64,000 nt of DNA, from NCBI GenBank assembly GCA_964545715.1, contig CAZJHX010000042.1, forward strand, positions 1 through 64,000, in the 5' to 3' direction. Position 1 is the stretch's first letter; each line of letters starts with the position of its first letter. The notes under the pieces were generated by a model. The model searched no databases, was not told the DNA's origin, and saw nothing but the letters and a program-made list of their open reading frames with translations. The position numbers and the translations under genes are program-made. Of this stretch, positions 15,698 through 31,172 are shown piece after piece. This DNA is from CAZJHX01 sp964545715. GTDB taxonomy: Bacteria > Myxococcota_A > UBA9042 > GCA-2863065.

Positions 15698-17398
15698 TCA
15701 GGGAAGCCGGACGCGGACCGAAAAAGCCAACGGCCTGCCGTCGGATGGGACCTCGAAGCGGATGGACTCCGCCCCTGCCATCAGGCAGCGGGCAAAGCTC
15801 GTGTTTCGCACCGATGGCGGGGTGAGTCGCATCGTGACGATGTGGCCGGCCGAGGTCAGGCGCAGGCTGGTGTTGAAGCGCAGTGATCGGCGGCCGTCGA
15901 ACGCGGTGTGGCTCTGGCTCCAGCACACGTTGGCCATCGCCCGATAGCGATTGACCCCCGGCCCCCTGGCGGATGGTGCGCGGCGAGTGCGCTTGACGGT
16001 GGGGCGGACCGGCGCCTCTACCACCGGCATAGCGAGTGCGGGCAGGCGCGCGCGCGACCGGGTGGGACCTGCCGGCAGCCGAGCTGCGACTGGGGTCCGG
16101 GGCACCACCACGGGCGCTGCAACAACCTCGGTCGTGGGCTCCGCCACGCTGTGTACCGGCGGGGCAGCCGGGGGCGCTTTGATCACCCGCGGGACCGGAT
16201 CCTCCACCAGGACGTCGGCGGCGACGGCCGCGACCGCCAACGCCACAAAGGCCGCCAGCGTAGGCCAGAACCAGCGCACGCCGGGCGGAGCCTGAGGCTG
16301 CGTGCTTCGGGTCGGCGCCGATTGTGGCGCGTCCATCGTCTGCGTGCCCTGCGACCAGGTCAGGTCGGACCACGAGGCGTCGGCGGGAGCGCTCTCGGCG
16401 CTGAGGGCGGCCGACTGCGACGCCTCCCGCCGCGGGGCCGGCAAGGAGGCCGCGACCTCCGCAAGCCGACGACCGACCTCCCAGGCGGACGATGGCCGGC
16501 CGGCCGGCTCTTTGGCCAGCAGCTGCTCGACGAGCTGCGCGAGCGCCGGCGAGCCGGGGTGCTCGCCAGCACCGACGGGGAGCGGCGGGGGCGGGGTCTG
16601 CAGGTGTTGCACGAGCAGCCCGGCCGGCGACGGAGCATCGAACGGGGGCGCTCCTGCCAGCATGTGAAAGAGCAACACCCCCAACGAGTACAGGTCCGCT
16701 CGCTGGTCCACCGGCTGCCCCTGGGCCTGCTCGGGCGACGTGTAGCGAGGGGTGCCGACCACGGCCCCGGTCTCTGTCAGCGTCTCGCCATCAGCGTCGG
16801 CGTCCAGGAGCCGGGCGACGCCGAAATCGAGCACCTTCACGTAATCCCGCTCGCCGGCCACGGGCGTGAGGAAGATGTTGGAGGGCTTCAGATCTCGATG
16901 AACTACCCCCTGCCCGTGCGCCTCGTGCAGCGCCTTGCAGATCTGCCATGCGATGTGCACCGCCCGGGAGGGATGGAGCGCCCGCTTCGCGCGAAGCAGC
17001 TGGCTGAGCGGCGCGCCTTCGAGGTGCTCCATCACCAGGTACGGACAGCCCTCGTCTGTGACCCCGAAGTCGTGCACGGTGACGGTGTGGTGATGGCGCA
17101 ATCGCGCCCCGGCCTGGACCTCCCGGTAGAAGCGCCGCACTCGGGTTTCATCCGACACACAGCGCATGATCTTCAGCGCCACGGTCCGCTGCATGCCCAG
17201 GTGCGTGGCTCGAAAGACCCAGCCCATGCCGCCGTGACCGATCAAGGCCTCGACCCGGTAGCGTCCCGAGAACACGTGCCCGACCAGATCCGGGGCCGCA
17301 TCGCCGGGCGCGACGAGCTGCTCGAGCACCGTCGGAACTCCGTCCTCGGGACAGGATGGGTCCGCCGTGCGCCCGCCACACGAGGGACAGTAGCGCAT
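15698..17398 (-). CDS. Membrane Ser/Thr protein kinase with N-terminal zinc ribbon
   Basis: 566 residues. Residues 1-20 hold a CPSCGG-x6-C zinc-ribbon-like motif. The kinase domain spans about 47-310: GHGGMG (54-59), Lys76 in VALK, HRDLKPSN (167-174), DFG (191-193), and GTPRYTSPEQ with a threonine-rich activation segment. A Pro-rich linker leads to one membrane segment (about 376-396). The exterior C-terminal 90 residues contain a conserved-looking domain with two Cys (VCWSQSH, FARCLMAG) and alternating strands. This resembles the C-terminal domain seen in myxobacterial TonB/AgmX-like proteins. It is convergent with the AAA operon (24-base gap). It could phosphorylate the target of the nearby FHA activator. 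Confidence 0.92.
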   Translation of the reverse strand: MRYCPSCGGRTADPSCPEDGVPTVLEQLVAPGDAAPDLVGHVFSGRYRVEALIGHGGMGWVFRATHLGMQRTVALKIMRCVSDETRVRRFYREVQAGARLRHHHTVTVHDFGVTDEGCPYLVMEHLEGAPLSQLLRAKRALHPSRAVHIAWQICKALHEAHGQGVVHRDLKPSNIFLTPVAGERDYVKVLDFGVARLLDADADGETLTETGAVVGTPRYTSPEQAQGQPVDQRADLYSLGVLLFHMLAGAPPFDAPSPAGLLVQHLQTPPPPLPVGAGEHPGSPALAQLVEQLLAKEPAGRPSSAWEVGRRLAEVAASLPAPRREASQSAALSAESAPADASWSDLTWSQGTQTMDAPQSAPTRSTQPQAPPGVRWFWPTLAAFVALAVAAVAADVLVEDPVPRVIKAPPAAPPVHSVAEPTTEVVAAPVVVPRTPVAARLPAGPTRSRARLPALAMPVVEAPVRPTVKRTRRAPSARGPGVNRYRAMANVCWSQSHTAFDGRRSLRFNTSLRLTSAGHIVTMRLTPPSVRNTSFARCLMAGAESIRFEVPSDGRPLAFSVRVRLP

Positions 17399-17486
17399 TG
17401 GTCACCAAGGATCCCACGCGCGCCGCTGCCCGGCCAACCGCGATTCCAGCCCGGATGTGTGACGCAGGTCCTTTAAAAGCGGCGTA

Positions 17487-23834
<6,348 letters not shown>

Positions 23835-23838
<4 letters not shown>

Positions 23839-25001
23839 AACGACACCGTGGCACCGATCGTCCCGCCGGGGCTCACCCACACGCGGACATCTCGGGCCTT
23901 GGACTTGTCGCCCTCCGTCTTCTCTGGCGCCAGCGCCCACCACACCACGCCCGAAATCACAGCAGCGCCCCCCGCCGCCAGCAAGCCGATGCCCACCGCG
24001 GTCTTGGTGCTGCCGGCGTCCCACTGAGCTTGGGCGTTTGACTGGGTCTCGCCGGGCACGACCCCGGTCGCGGGATCGTTCGCCAGGTCGTCAACCTCGT
24101 TGCGATCGGACTGGCCCAGCGCCATCAATGTCGCTCCGCCCGCCACAGTCGCGACGCCGATACCGGCGACGACCCACGGCCACGGCCCCGCCGAGGAGCC
24201 CTGCGATTCAGCGATGCCGACTGTCGGCGCCTCGACCTGCGCCGCCGCTATCCGCGTTCCCTCGCCCGGCAGCAGCTCCACGGTCGTTTGCCGCACATCC
24301 CCGCCGGCCATGGTCACGGCCACAGTGTGCTTGCCGGCGTCGACATCGATGCGCCAGGTCGCCGCCAGGTCCAAGAACAGCCGATGACCGTTCAGCGCCA
24401 GCTTTTGGGCGCCGTCGATCGGCAGCCACTGAAGCCAGGAGCGCGTGCCGGCCTCCTCTTTGGGCGGAAAAGTCGTGCGCACGCCCGCCCGCATGCGCCC
24501 GCGCCAGCAAGAGGCCAGCGCAGACCGCTGAATCAGGCACACCTGATGTGCACCCACCGGCGCTGTATGGTCGACATCGGGATCGGGCACCGCCTGCCCG
24601 TCCAGCTGCACGATCGCGCTCGGCGGCCGCTCCACAAACCGAAATACCAACAGCTGAGCGGACGCCTTCAGCGCCCGAGCCCGCTCCTCAGCCAGCTGCT
24701 GAAGCTCGGGCGTGACGCCGGGCAGGGCCTTCAAACGCAAAAACGCGCGATACGCCTTGCCCAGCTCGCCCATGCCCTCGTGGATGCGCCCGATGTTGTA
24801 GGTGTAGACGGGATTGGGCGCCAGCGCGTTGGCCTTGTTCAACAGCTGCAGCGCGTCTTCGAAGCGCTTGGCGCGATACGCCTCCTGTGCTTCTTCGTAG
24901 GCGGCCTGCGCGCGATCCGCCGGCGTGTCCTGTGCCGTCGCCACGCCCGGCAAGGCGACGCTTGCCAGGCACCACACGACGCAGACTGTACGAAGCCACA
25001 T
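23835..25001 (-). CDS. Periplasmic TPR-like protein with PEGA-type segment and membrane anchors
   Basis: 388 residues from ATG 25001. A cleavable signal ends near GVATAQ. Residues 30-120 form helical tetratricopeptide-like repeats (YEEAQEAYRAKRFEDALQLL, then NPVYTYNIGRIHEGMGELGKA). A middle beta region recalls the PEGA surface domain (AIVQLDGQAVPDPD, AGKHTVAVTMAGGDVRQTTVELLPGE). Two hydrophobic segments lie near the C-terminus (VVAGIGVATVAGGATLMAL and VGIGLLAAGGAAVISGVVWW). This architecture is common in myxobacterial cell-envelope proteins and is thought to scaffold protein contacts. It overlaps the giant lipoprotein gene by 4 bases and follows the repeat lipoprotein by 8 bases, so the three look co-transcribed. 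Confidence 0.82.
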
Positions 25002-25009
25002 TCCCACGC

Positions 25010-26152
25010 CTACTCGCACAACAGCGGGGTGGGGCAGACCGTCACCGCCGGGTTCCACGAGCAGTCCGCATCAGCGCAGTCCAGGAAGCCGTCGTTGTCG
25101 TTGTCTACACCGTCCGAGCAGCGCGTGTCGGGGCTCTCCCCGGGCAGCACGAGACTCTCTTGGCACAGCTGCCCGACCGCCGCGTCCTGGCTGCGGCTGC
25201 ACGAGAAGTCCCCGCAGTCCGTGTGGCCGTTCTCGTCGTTGTCGACGCCGTCGCTGCATTCGGCCACGGAGACCTCGCTGCCTGTCGCGCACCCCGCCGC
25301 CACGGCGGGATCGGTCGACTGACTGCAGTCGAAGTCCTTGCAGTCGATGTGACCATCGTTGTCGTTGTCCTCGCCGTCCTGACAGGTCGCCACCGTATTC
25401 TCGGGCGTGGTCACCACCGCGGCACACAGCTCGATCAGCGCCGGATCGGTGGACTTGCTGCACGAGAAGTCTTTGCAGTCGATGAAGCCGTTCTGGTCGT
25501 TGTCCACGCCGTCGCTACAGGTTGCCACGGTGTCCTCCGAGGGCAGCGCCGCGCACGCCGCGACGATCGCCGGGTCCTCGGACTTGCTGCACGAGAAGTC
25601 GCCGCAGTCCGTATAGCCGTTCTGGTCGTTGTCGATGCCGTCAGTACACGCGGCCAGGCTCTCCTCCGGCGTCGGATCCGCCGGCTTACACAGCGCCTGC
25701 AGGGCCGGATCGTCGGATTTGCTGCACGAGAAGTCCTCGCAGTCGGTGTGGCCGTTCTCGTCGTTGTCTTTGCCGTCGCTGCAGTTGGCCACGTCGTTTT
25801 CGCGGCAGACCGTCACAAACAAGCCGAAGTGGCAGCCCGGGTCGAGACAGTCGATGAAGCCGTTGCTGTCGTTGTCCTTGCCGTCGCCGCACAGCGCGTC
25901 CGAGTACTCCAGCCGGCAGCACGACTCGGGCAACAGCAGGCAGGACGGGTTTTCGCAGTCCACAGCGGCGATATCACACGGCTCACCGTCCACCGTGTCG
26001 CTGCCGTCGGTCCCCGTCGTGTCCGTTGTCTGTGTACCCGACCCGTCGCTGCCCGTATCTGTGCTGGAGCCGCCGCCCGAGCTGCGAGAGCCACCCGCCG
26101 GGCTGCAGGCCGCGGTCGTCACACACAGAGCCATCACGATTATGCGTCCCAT
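25010..26152 (-). CDS. Lipoprotein with seven CxDGxDNDxNGxxDCxDxxC repeats
   Basis: 380 residues. ATG 26152 gives a short signal MGRIIVMALCVTTAAC (lipobox TAAC, Cys16); a longer GTG/ATG extension to 26194 would add a non-signal stretch. A Ser/Gly/Thr linker is followed by seven units of CSDGVDNDQNGFIDCKDFSC type, each about 45 residues. Each has four Cys and an acidic D-N-D-x-N/D-G loop shaped like a calcium-binding site. The units are separated by short helices such as STDPALIELCA. No catalytic residue pattern is visible. A calcium-stabilised extracellular rod is the likely role. Neighbouring genes encode other surface proteins. Confidence 0.82.
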   Translation of the reverse strand: MGRIIVMALCVTTAACSPAGGSRSSGGGSSTDTGSDGSGTQTTDTTGTDGSDTVDGEPCDIAAVDCENPSCLLLPESCCRLEYSDALCGDGKDNDSNGFIDCLDPGCHFGLFVTVCRENDVANCSDGKDNDENGHTDCEDFSCSKSDDPALQALCKPADPTPEESLAACTDGIDNDQNGYTDCGDFSCSKSEDPAIVAACAALPSEDTVATCSDGVDNDQNGFIDCKDFSCSKSTDPALIELCAAVVTTPENTVATCQDGEDNDNDGHIDCKDFDCSQSTDPAVAAGCATGSEVSVAECSDGVDNDENGHTDCGDFSCSRSQDAAVGQLCQESLVLPGESPDTRCSDGVDNDNDGFLDCADADCSWNPAVTVCPTPLLCE

Positions 26153-26230
26153 ACCCGATACGGTAGCCCGACATGATGGCGCCGCGCCAGGCATGGAAGG
26201 CTATGGCGGGAGAGCCCAACGGGTTGGACG

Positions 26231-27523
26231 TCAGTTCGGGCAGCCCGGGGTCTCGAGATACGCGCACGCGCCCGGCGACTCACATATCCAGCACTCATGC
26301 CCGTTTTTTGGCGGCTGGCCCTCGAACAGGCCGTTTTCGATCTGCAGGAGCGTGCCGGTGTCGGTCGGGCCCGGCTGACCAGCCAGCCAGGGAGCGTAGG
26401 TCACGGGCTCGCCGGTCACCCACGATGCGCTCTTCTGCTGCAGCTTCAGGCCGATCCAGCAGCGCTTTGCAGTGGTGCCGACGACGTTGCGGATGAAGTC
26501 CGACTCCTCGAGCGAGTGAATGGTGGCGAGGTGCCCGCCCGACTCAGCGCAGGCGGCGGCGGCCAGGCCAAACCCTTGGAAGCCGTCGATCCTGTGCGCC
26601 TCGTAGCAGCTGCCGTCATAATAGTTGGGGCAGGTGATGCACATGTCCTCGGTGCACGAGTCGCCGTCCGAGCAAAGACTGTCCTGCGGCGTGCCCACGC
26701 AGATTCCGGACTTGCAGGTGTCGTCACCCGTGCACGGGTTGGTGTCGTCGCAGGCGCCCTCCCGTACCTGATGTGTGCAGGAGAGCAGCAGCGGCGACGC
26801 CGAGTCATCGGTGCAGTCCTGCCCGTCGTCGCACGGCGCCAGACAGCGCGCCTGACCGTCCTCTGTCTGCCCGGCCGCGTCCATGCTCAGCTTCGGACAG
26901 ACCTTGTCCGCCTCGCCGGGACAGATCGTCGTCGCGGCATCCGCGTCCGTCGCCGGTGTGCATTCGGCCGCTGCGCAAACGAACTTTCGCTTCAACGTGC
27001 AGGGGATGTCGTTCCATCCGCACCATGCCCGCTCCACGCAGTTCTCGCCGGTAAACCCATTGGGCTCGAAGGGGCACCACGACGCAAAGGACGAGGGACC
27101 GCCGGGCCACGAGTAGTGCCCTTCTCGCAGGCGATCATGAATGCCAAGCCAAAAGCTCGTCTCCTGGTCCACGCCGAAGGTCTCGGACAGCCAGAGATCC
27201 TCGTCCGGGCCGCGGACGGTCACGAGGTCCAACCCGAAACCCAGGCATGTGGTGCGCGCCTCTTCCCAGGTCATCTCGTCATTGCAAAACCAATAGTCTG
27301 CGCCCGAAGACTGCTTCACCGTGCAGTCCGCGACGGCGGGGTCCGGTGGAGCGCCGGGGTCGGTTACAGTGGCCGCATCGGATGGCTGTTCGGGGGGGGC
27401 GTCATCGGTGACGGTGTCGGTCTGTGCGGCGGGCGGCGCGCCGAACTCGATCGCGCACGAGGCCGTCAATAGGACTGCTGCCGGCACACAGAGGTGTGTG
27501 CTGCGCCAAACCGAATGTCTCAT
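26231..27523 (-). CDS. Lipoprotein with two C-type lectin-like domains
   Basis: 430 residues. The signal ends TASC (Cys23). After an acidic/Pro-rich linker, CTLD1 spans about 60-185 (MTWEEARTTCLGFGLDLVTV, FWLGIHD, W-x-P-x-E-P-N-G and a CVERAWCGWNDIPC end). A Cys-rich CTGDDTCKSGIC section follows. CTLD2 spans about 300-430 (AAAACAESGGHLATIHSLEE, CWIGLKLQ, and the C-terminal YLET). CTLD1 keeps an EPN-containing loop, which in animal lectins is associated with mannose-type sugar and calcium binding. CTLD2 lacks it. Its place among LamG and EGF proteins suggests binding of other cells or glycans. Confidence 0.85.
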   Translation of the reverse strand: MRHSVWRSTHLCVPAAVLLTASCAIEFGAPPAAQTDTVTDDAPPEQPSDAATVTDPGAPPDPAVADCTVKQSSGADYWFCNDEMTWEEARTTCLGFGLDLVTVRGPDEDLWLSETFGVDQETSFWLGIHDRLREGHYSWPGGPSSFASWCPFEPNGFTGENCVERAWCGWNDIPCTLKRKFVCAAAECTPATDADAATTICPGEADKVCPKLSMDAAGQTEDGQARCLAPCDDGQDCTDDSASPLLLSCTHQVREGACDDTNPCTGDDTCKSGICVGTPQDSLCSDGDSCTEDMCITCPNYYDGSCYEAHRIDGFQGFGLAAAACAESGGHLATIHSLEESDFIRNVVGTTAKRCWIGLKLQQKSASWVTGEPVTYAPWLAGQPGPTDTGTLLQIENGLFEGQPPKNGHECWICESPGACAYLETPGCPN

Positions 27524-27543
27524 GATGAAGAGAGCCTAACATA

Positions 27544-27562
27544 GGGACCGCTGGCGGGTCCC
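27544..27562. terminator. GC-rich hairpin between two minus-strand genes
   Basis: GGGACC (27544-27549) pairs with GGTCCC (27557-27562) around a 7-base loop, just after the stop of the EGF/RCC1 gene and before the lectin gene. No T run follows in either direction, so an intrinsic terminator is only a weak call; it could equally be a chance stem. Confidence 0.25.
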
Positions 27563-27586
27563 GGGGGCGGGAGGGGCCTCGTCGGC

Positions 27587-30500
27587 CTAGTCGTTGTCGT
27601 CGAGGTCGACGAACGGCAGCGCGTCGCCCATCTCGCCCGGCTCGTCACCGCGGTTGTGGCGGTCGCCCGTGCCCAGCGCGCCGTATTTGCCGTGGCCCCA
27701 ACACTTGACGCGGTTGTTGCTGAGCAGCGCGCACATGTGGCCCCAGCCGCTGGAGTTGTCGGACAGCTTGAGCGCGGTCAGGCCGGTGCCGAAGTCGATC
27801 GGCTTCAGGGCGTTACCCATCTCGCCGGGCTCGTCGCCCACGTCGTTCGTGTCGCCGGTGCCCAGCGGACCACCCGTGCCGAGATTGCCCTCGTGATTTC
27901 TGCCCCAACACACGACCGTGTCGTTGTCGAGCAGGGCGCAGTAGCCGCTGCCATAGCCGGCCAGCTGCTTCACGGTACGGCCCTCGCCCAGGTCCACGTA
28001 CGGCAGGTGATCGCCCATGTGGTCCAGCGAGGCGCCGCGTGACAGGGTGTCGCCGTAGCCGAGCTGCCCCTGGTGGTTGGCGCCCCAGCACTTCACCCGG
28101 TCGTTGTCCAGGACGGCGCAGGTCGTGAAGTAGCCGCTGGCCAGGCTCTTGGCCGTGTGGCCGTCACCCAGGTTCACGTACGGCAGGTTGTCGCCCATCT
28201 CACCGGGCTCGTTGCCGATGCGGGCGGTGGTGCCGATGCCGAGACGTCCGGGCGGTCCGGCTTCGCCCCAGCACTTGACGCCGCCGTCGTCCAGGATGAC
28301 GCAGACGTGGCGCATGCCCGACGTGTGGTCCACAACGGTGCGGCCGGTGCCCAGCTCGATCGCGGGCAGGTGGTCGCCCATCTCGCCGGGCTCGTCCCCG
28401 CGACGAACGTGGTCACCCTGGCCCAGCTGGCCGTATTTGTTGCCGCCCCAGCACTTGAGCGAGCCGTCATCCAGCTGCGCACAGGTGTGCTCGTAGTCGC
28501 CGTTGACGGCCATGGCCGTCCGGTCGGTGCCCAGGTCGACCACGGGCAGGTTGTCCCCCATGTCGCCCGTGCGCGGGCCTCGAGGCAGCTCGTCACCCAG
28601 GCCCAGAATGCCGCGGTTGTTCCATCCCCAGCACTTCATCTCGCCGCTGGTGAGACGCGCGCAGAAGGTGAAGCGCGTGGCGCCCAACAGCACGTCAACC
28701 TCTGCGTCGGTGCCCAGGTCGACAAACTTCGAGTTTGCGCCCAGCGCACCCGGCACCGCGCCGTTATCGGATGCCCAGCCGAGGCCCAGCTGACCCGACG
28801 TATTGGGCCCCCAGCACTTCAAGCCGCCGTCCGTGGTCGACGCACAGATGTGTGTCGCGATGGAGACGCTGTCGACAGACACGCCGTCGCCCAGGTTCAC
28901 CGTCGGCGTGCCGTCGCCCATCTCGCCGGGCTCGTCGCCGATCTTTCGGTCAAGCTTGCTCTTGATGATGATCCCCACCTGCCCGGCGAAGTTCGAGCCC
29001 CAGCAGGCAAGCGACTTGTCGGCGCGCACCACGCACGTGTTGCCGGCGTCCGCGGTCACGGACAGCGCATCGGCCTCGCCGTAGTCCACAAACTGCAGAT
29101 TGTCGCCCCAATCGGCCGCGCTCAGCCCCCTGGCATCGGTGTGGCCCAGACCCAGCTGGCCGCTCCAGTTGGCGCCCCAGCATTTGATCCCCTCGGCGCC
29201 GGTCTCATCGGCCAGGATTACGCAGGAGTGGAACGTCCCCACAGACAGCTGGACCACGCTGAAGTCCGCGCCGAAGTCCAGGGGCTCGAGTGCGGCGATC
29301 TCGCCCGCCTTGTCGCCAACATCGTCCGGCTGGGGGCCAATGGCGCCCATGTAGGTGGTGCCCCAGCAATACACACGGCCGTTGTCCAGCAGGGCGCAGG
29401 CGTGGTTCCAACCGAGCCCGAAGTCCACGGCCTCGCCCGGCAGGTCGATCGAGGGCAGGTTGTCGCCCAGCTCGTCGGGATCGTCGCCGAGGTCTTCCAC
29501 GTGCCCCTGGCCAAGCACCGCACTTCGGTTGGCGCCCCAGCACTTGATGGTCTGGTCGCTCAGCAGCGCGCACGTCGTGTTGCTGGTCGCGCTCAGCTTC
29601 AGCGCGTGCAGGCCCGTGCCCAGGTCTACCGGCAGCAGGCCATCGCCCATCTCGCCGGGCTCGTCGCCGATGGCCTCGGTGTGCCCCTGGCCCAGCTGGC
29701 CGTAGTGGTTGGCGCCCCAGCAGACGACGCTGCCGTCGTTCATAAGCGCACACGCATGCTGGTCGCCCATGGCGTAGTCCACGACCACCTTCCCGGCGCC
29801 CAGATCGACCGTCAACAAGGCGTCGCCCATCATGCCGGGGGTGGCTCCCCGCGCGATCGTGTCGCCGTAGCCCAGCTGCCCGTAGGCGTTGTTGCCCCAG
29901 CACTTCAGCTTGCCGGTGTTCAGGCGCGCACATGCGGCCGGACTGGGGCTGTATCGCGCGGTCTCCGAATCGACCACCCAGCCGTCGCTGCCCAGGTCCA
30001 CGTATGGAAGATCGTCACCCTGCTCGCCGGGCTCGTCCCCGACCGCCACGTTCTCCGAGCCCAGCTGACCCATGTAGCTGTGACCGCCCCAGCATTTGAT
30101 CTGCTTGTTGTTCATCAGCGCGCAAGACGCCGTGGCGCTCATCATGACGTCCTCGATCACAAGGACCTCGGTCTCGCAGACGCTGCCCTTGAAGCCTTCG
30201 CCGCACTCGCAATCAAATGCGTTGAGCAGGTCGACGCACTGGCCCCCGTTCTGACACGGCGCGTCGGCGCAGTCGTCGATGTTGTCGGCGCAGGTGACGC
30301 CCTCCCACCCGGTGGTGCAGACGCACTCAAAGCCGTTGATGCGGTCGATGCAGGCGCCCGCGTTCTGACACGGCACCGCGGCGCAGTCGTCGATGTTGAC
30401 GGCGCATGTGGCCCCCTCGAACCCGACCGCGCACTCGCACTCAAAGCTGTCCACCAGGTCGGTGCACACGCTGTTGTTCTGGCACGGCGCGCTCGCGCAA

Positions 30501-31024
30501 TCATCGATATCGATGTCGCACACGGCGCCTTCGAAGCCCGCCGCGCACTCGCACTCAAACCCATTGACCAGGTCGATGCAGTGGCCCTCGTTCTGGCACG
30601 GGGCAGCGGCGCAGTCGTCCACATTAATGCTGCATAGGCGCCCCGAATAGCCGTCAGCGCACTGGCAATCGAAGCCTGCGACCCGATCGACACAAGCGCC
30701 GCCGTTGTGGCAGGGCGCGCCCGCGCAGTCATCGATGTCGATGTCGCAGCGCACGCCCTCAAAGCCCGTGGGGCATCGCATTGGCGCCGGGCTGGTGGTC
30801 GCCGTCTCGACCTCCGCCTCGGGCGCCTCGACCTCCTCTGTTTCGACTTCTGTCGGTGGGTTGGCTGGTGGGCGTGGCTCATCGTCCGGCAGCGTGGGCA
30901 CACCTGGCGTCCTTATTTCGGCGACAGGGGCCACCTCAGCCGATTGGTCACTGGTGCAGCTCGCGTTGATGCAAAGCGTTGCGGCGATAAGCCAGTAAGA
31001 GAGTCTCCGATTCGATCGGTGCAT
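27587..31024 (-). CDS. Lipoprotein with five EGF-like domains and 14 RCC1 repeats
   Basis: 1145 residues from ATG 31024, with GGAGG 5 bases upstream; ATG 31036 is a possible alternative. The signal ends INASC. Residues about 85-285 hold five EGF-like modules of DIDDCAxAPCxNGGxCxD...FxCxCxxGxxGxxC form, with the acidic start typical of calcium-binding EGF. Residues about 285-1140 hold fourteen RCC1 repeats, each with C-A-L/V-x...K-C-W-G-x-N-x-x-G-Q-L-G. Fourteen equals two complete seven-bladed propellers. The inserts include a recurring GDEPGEMGD loop. A candidate sigma-54 promoter lies upstream. Probable role: large extracellular adhesin or receptor. Confidence 0.88.
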   Translation of the reverse strand: MHRSNRRLSYWLIAATLCINASCTSDQSAEVAPVAEIRTPGVPTLPDDEPRPPANPPTEVETEEVEAPEAEVETATTSPAPMRCPTGFEGVRCDIDIDDCAGAPCHNGGACVDRVAGFDCQCADGYSGRLCSINVDDCAAAPCQNEGHCIDLVNGFECECAAGFEGAVCDIDIDDCASAPCQNNSVCTDLVDSFECECAVGFEGATCAVNIDDCAAVPCQNAGACIDRINGFECVCTTGWEGVTCADNIDDCADAPCQNGGQCVDLLNAFDCECGEGFKGSVCETEVLVIEDVMMSATASCALMNNKQIKCWGGHSYMGQLGSENVAVGDEPGEQGDDLPYVDLGSDGWVVDSETARYSPSPAACARLNTGKLKCWGNNAYGQLGYGDTIARGATPGMMGDALLTVDLGAGKVVVDYAMGDQHACALMNDGSVVCWGANHYGQLGQGHTEAIGDEPGEMGDGLLPVDLGTGLHALKLSATSNTTCALLSDQTIKCWGANRSAVLGQGHVEDLGDDPDELGDNLPSIDLPGEAVDFGLGWNHACALLDNGRVYCWGTTYMGAIGPQPDDVGDKAGEIAALEPLDFGADFSVVQLSVGTFHSCVILADETGAEGIKCWGANWSGQLGLGHTDARGLSAADWGDNLQFVDYGEADALSVTADAGNTCVVRADKSLACWGSNFAGQVGIIIKSKLDRKIGDEPGEMGDGTPTVNLGDGVSVDSVSIATHICASTTDGGLKCWGPNTSGQLGLGWASDNGAVPGALGANSKFVDLGTDAEVDVLLGATRFTFCARLTSGEMKCWGWNNRGILGLGDELPRGPRTGDMGDNLPVVDLGTDRTAMAVNGDYEHTCAQLDDGSLKCWGGNKYGQLGQGDHVRRGDEPGEMGDHLPAIELGTGRTVVDHTSGMRHVCVILDDGGVKCWGEAGPPGRLGIGTTARIGNEPGEMGDNLPYVNLGDGHTAKSLASGYFTTCAVLDNDRVKCWGANHQGQLGYGDTLSRGASLDHMGDHLPYVDLGEGRTVKQLAGYGSGYCALLDNDTVVCWGRNHEGNLGTGGPLGTGDTNDVGDEPGEMGNALKPIDFGTGLTALKLSDNSSGWGHMCALLSNNRVKCWGHGKYGALGTGDRHNRGDEPGEMGDALPFVDLDDND

Positions 31025-31066
31025 CCGGTCCTCCATCCTTTCCTTGTTTGGTTGGGGCCGGTAATG

Positions 31067-31082
31067 AGCAACGGATATGCCA
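31067..31082 (-). promoter_or_regulatory. Candidate sigma-54 promoter of the EGF/RCC1 gene
   Basis: Read on the minus strand the site is TGGCATATCCGTTGCT, matching TGGCAC-N5-TTGCW with one change (T for C at position 6). The predicted start is near 31056, 20-32 bases before the two possible ATGs. About 90-100 bases further upstream lies the dyad CGTCACGGTGACG (31171-31183). This dyad shares CGTCACGG with the repeat pair at 12491-12528. Confidence 0.5.
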
Positions 31083-31172
31083 GGGGCTGTGATTGACGAT
31101 GAACGGGACACTGCTCGGCAAACGAGCTATTGAGGCGAGGGGGCCTGAGCGCGTCCTGACGTTACCGCGACG

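Noticed and set aside
15908..17476. 522-codon plus-strand frame opposite the Ser/Thr kinase
   Set aside because: Antisense shadow of a kinase gene with all catalytic motifs.
28073..30637. 854-codon plus-strand frame opposite the RCC1 gene
   Set aside because: Its repeats are the antisense of the RCC1 repeats; no start signals or known domain.
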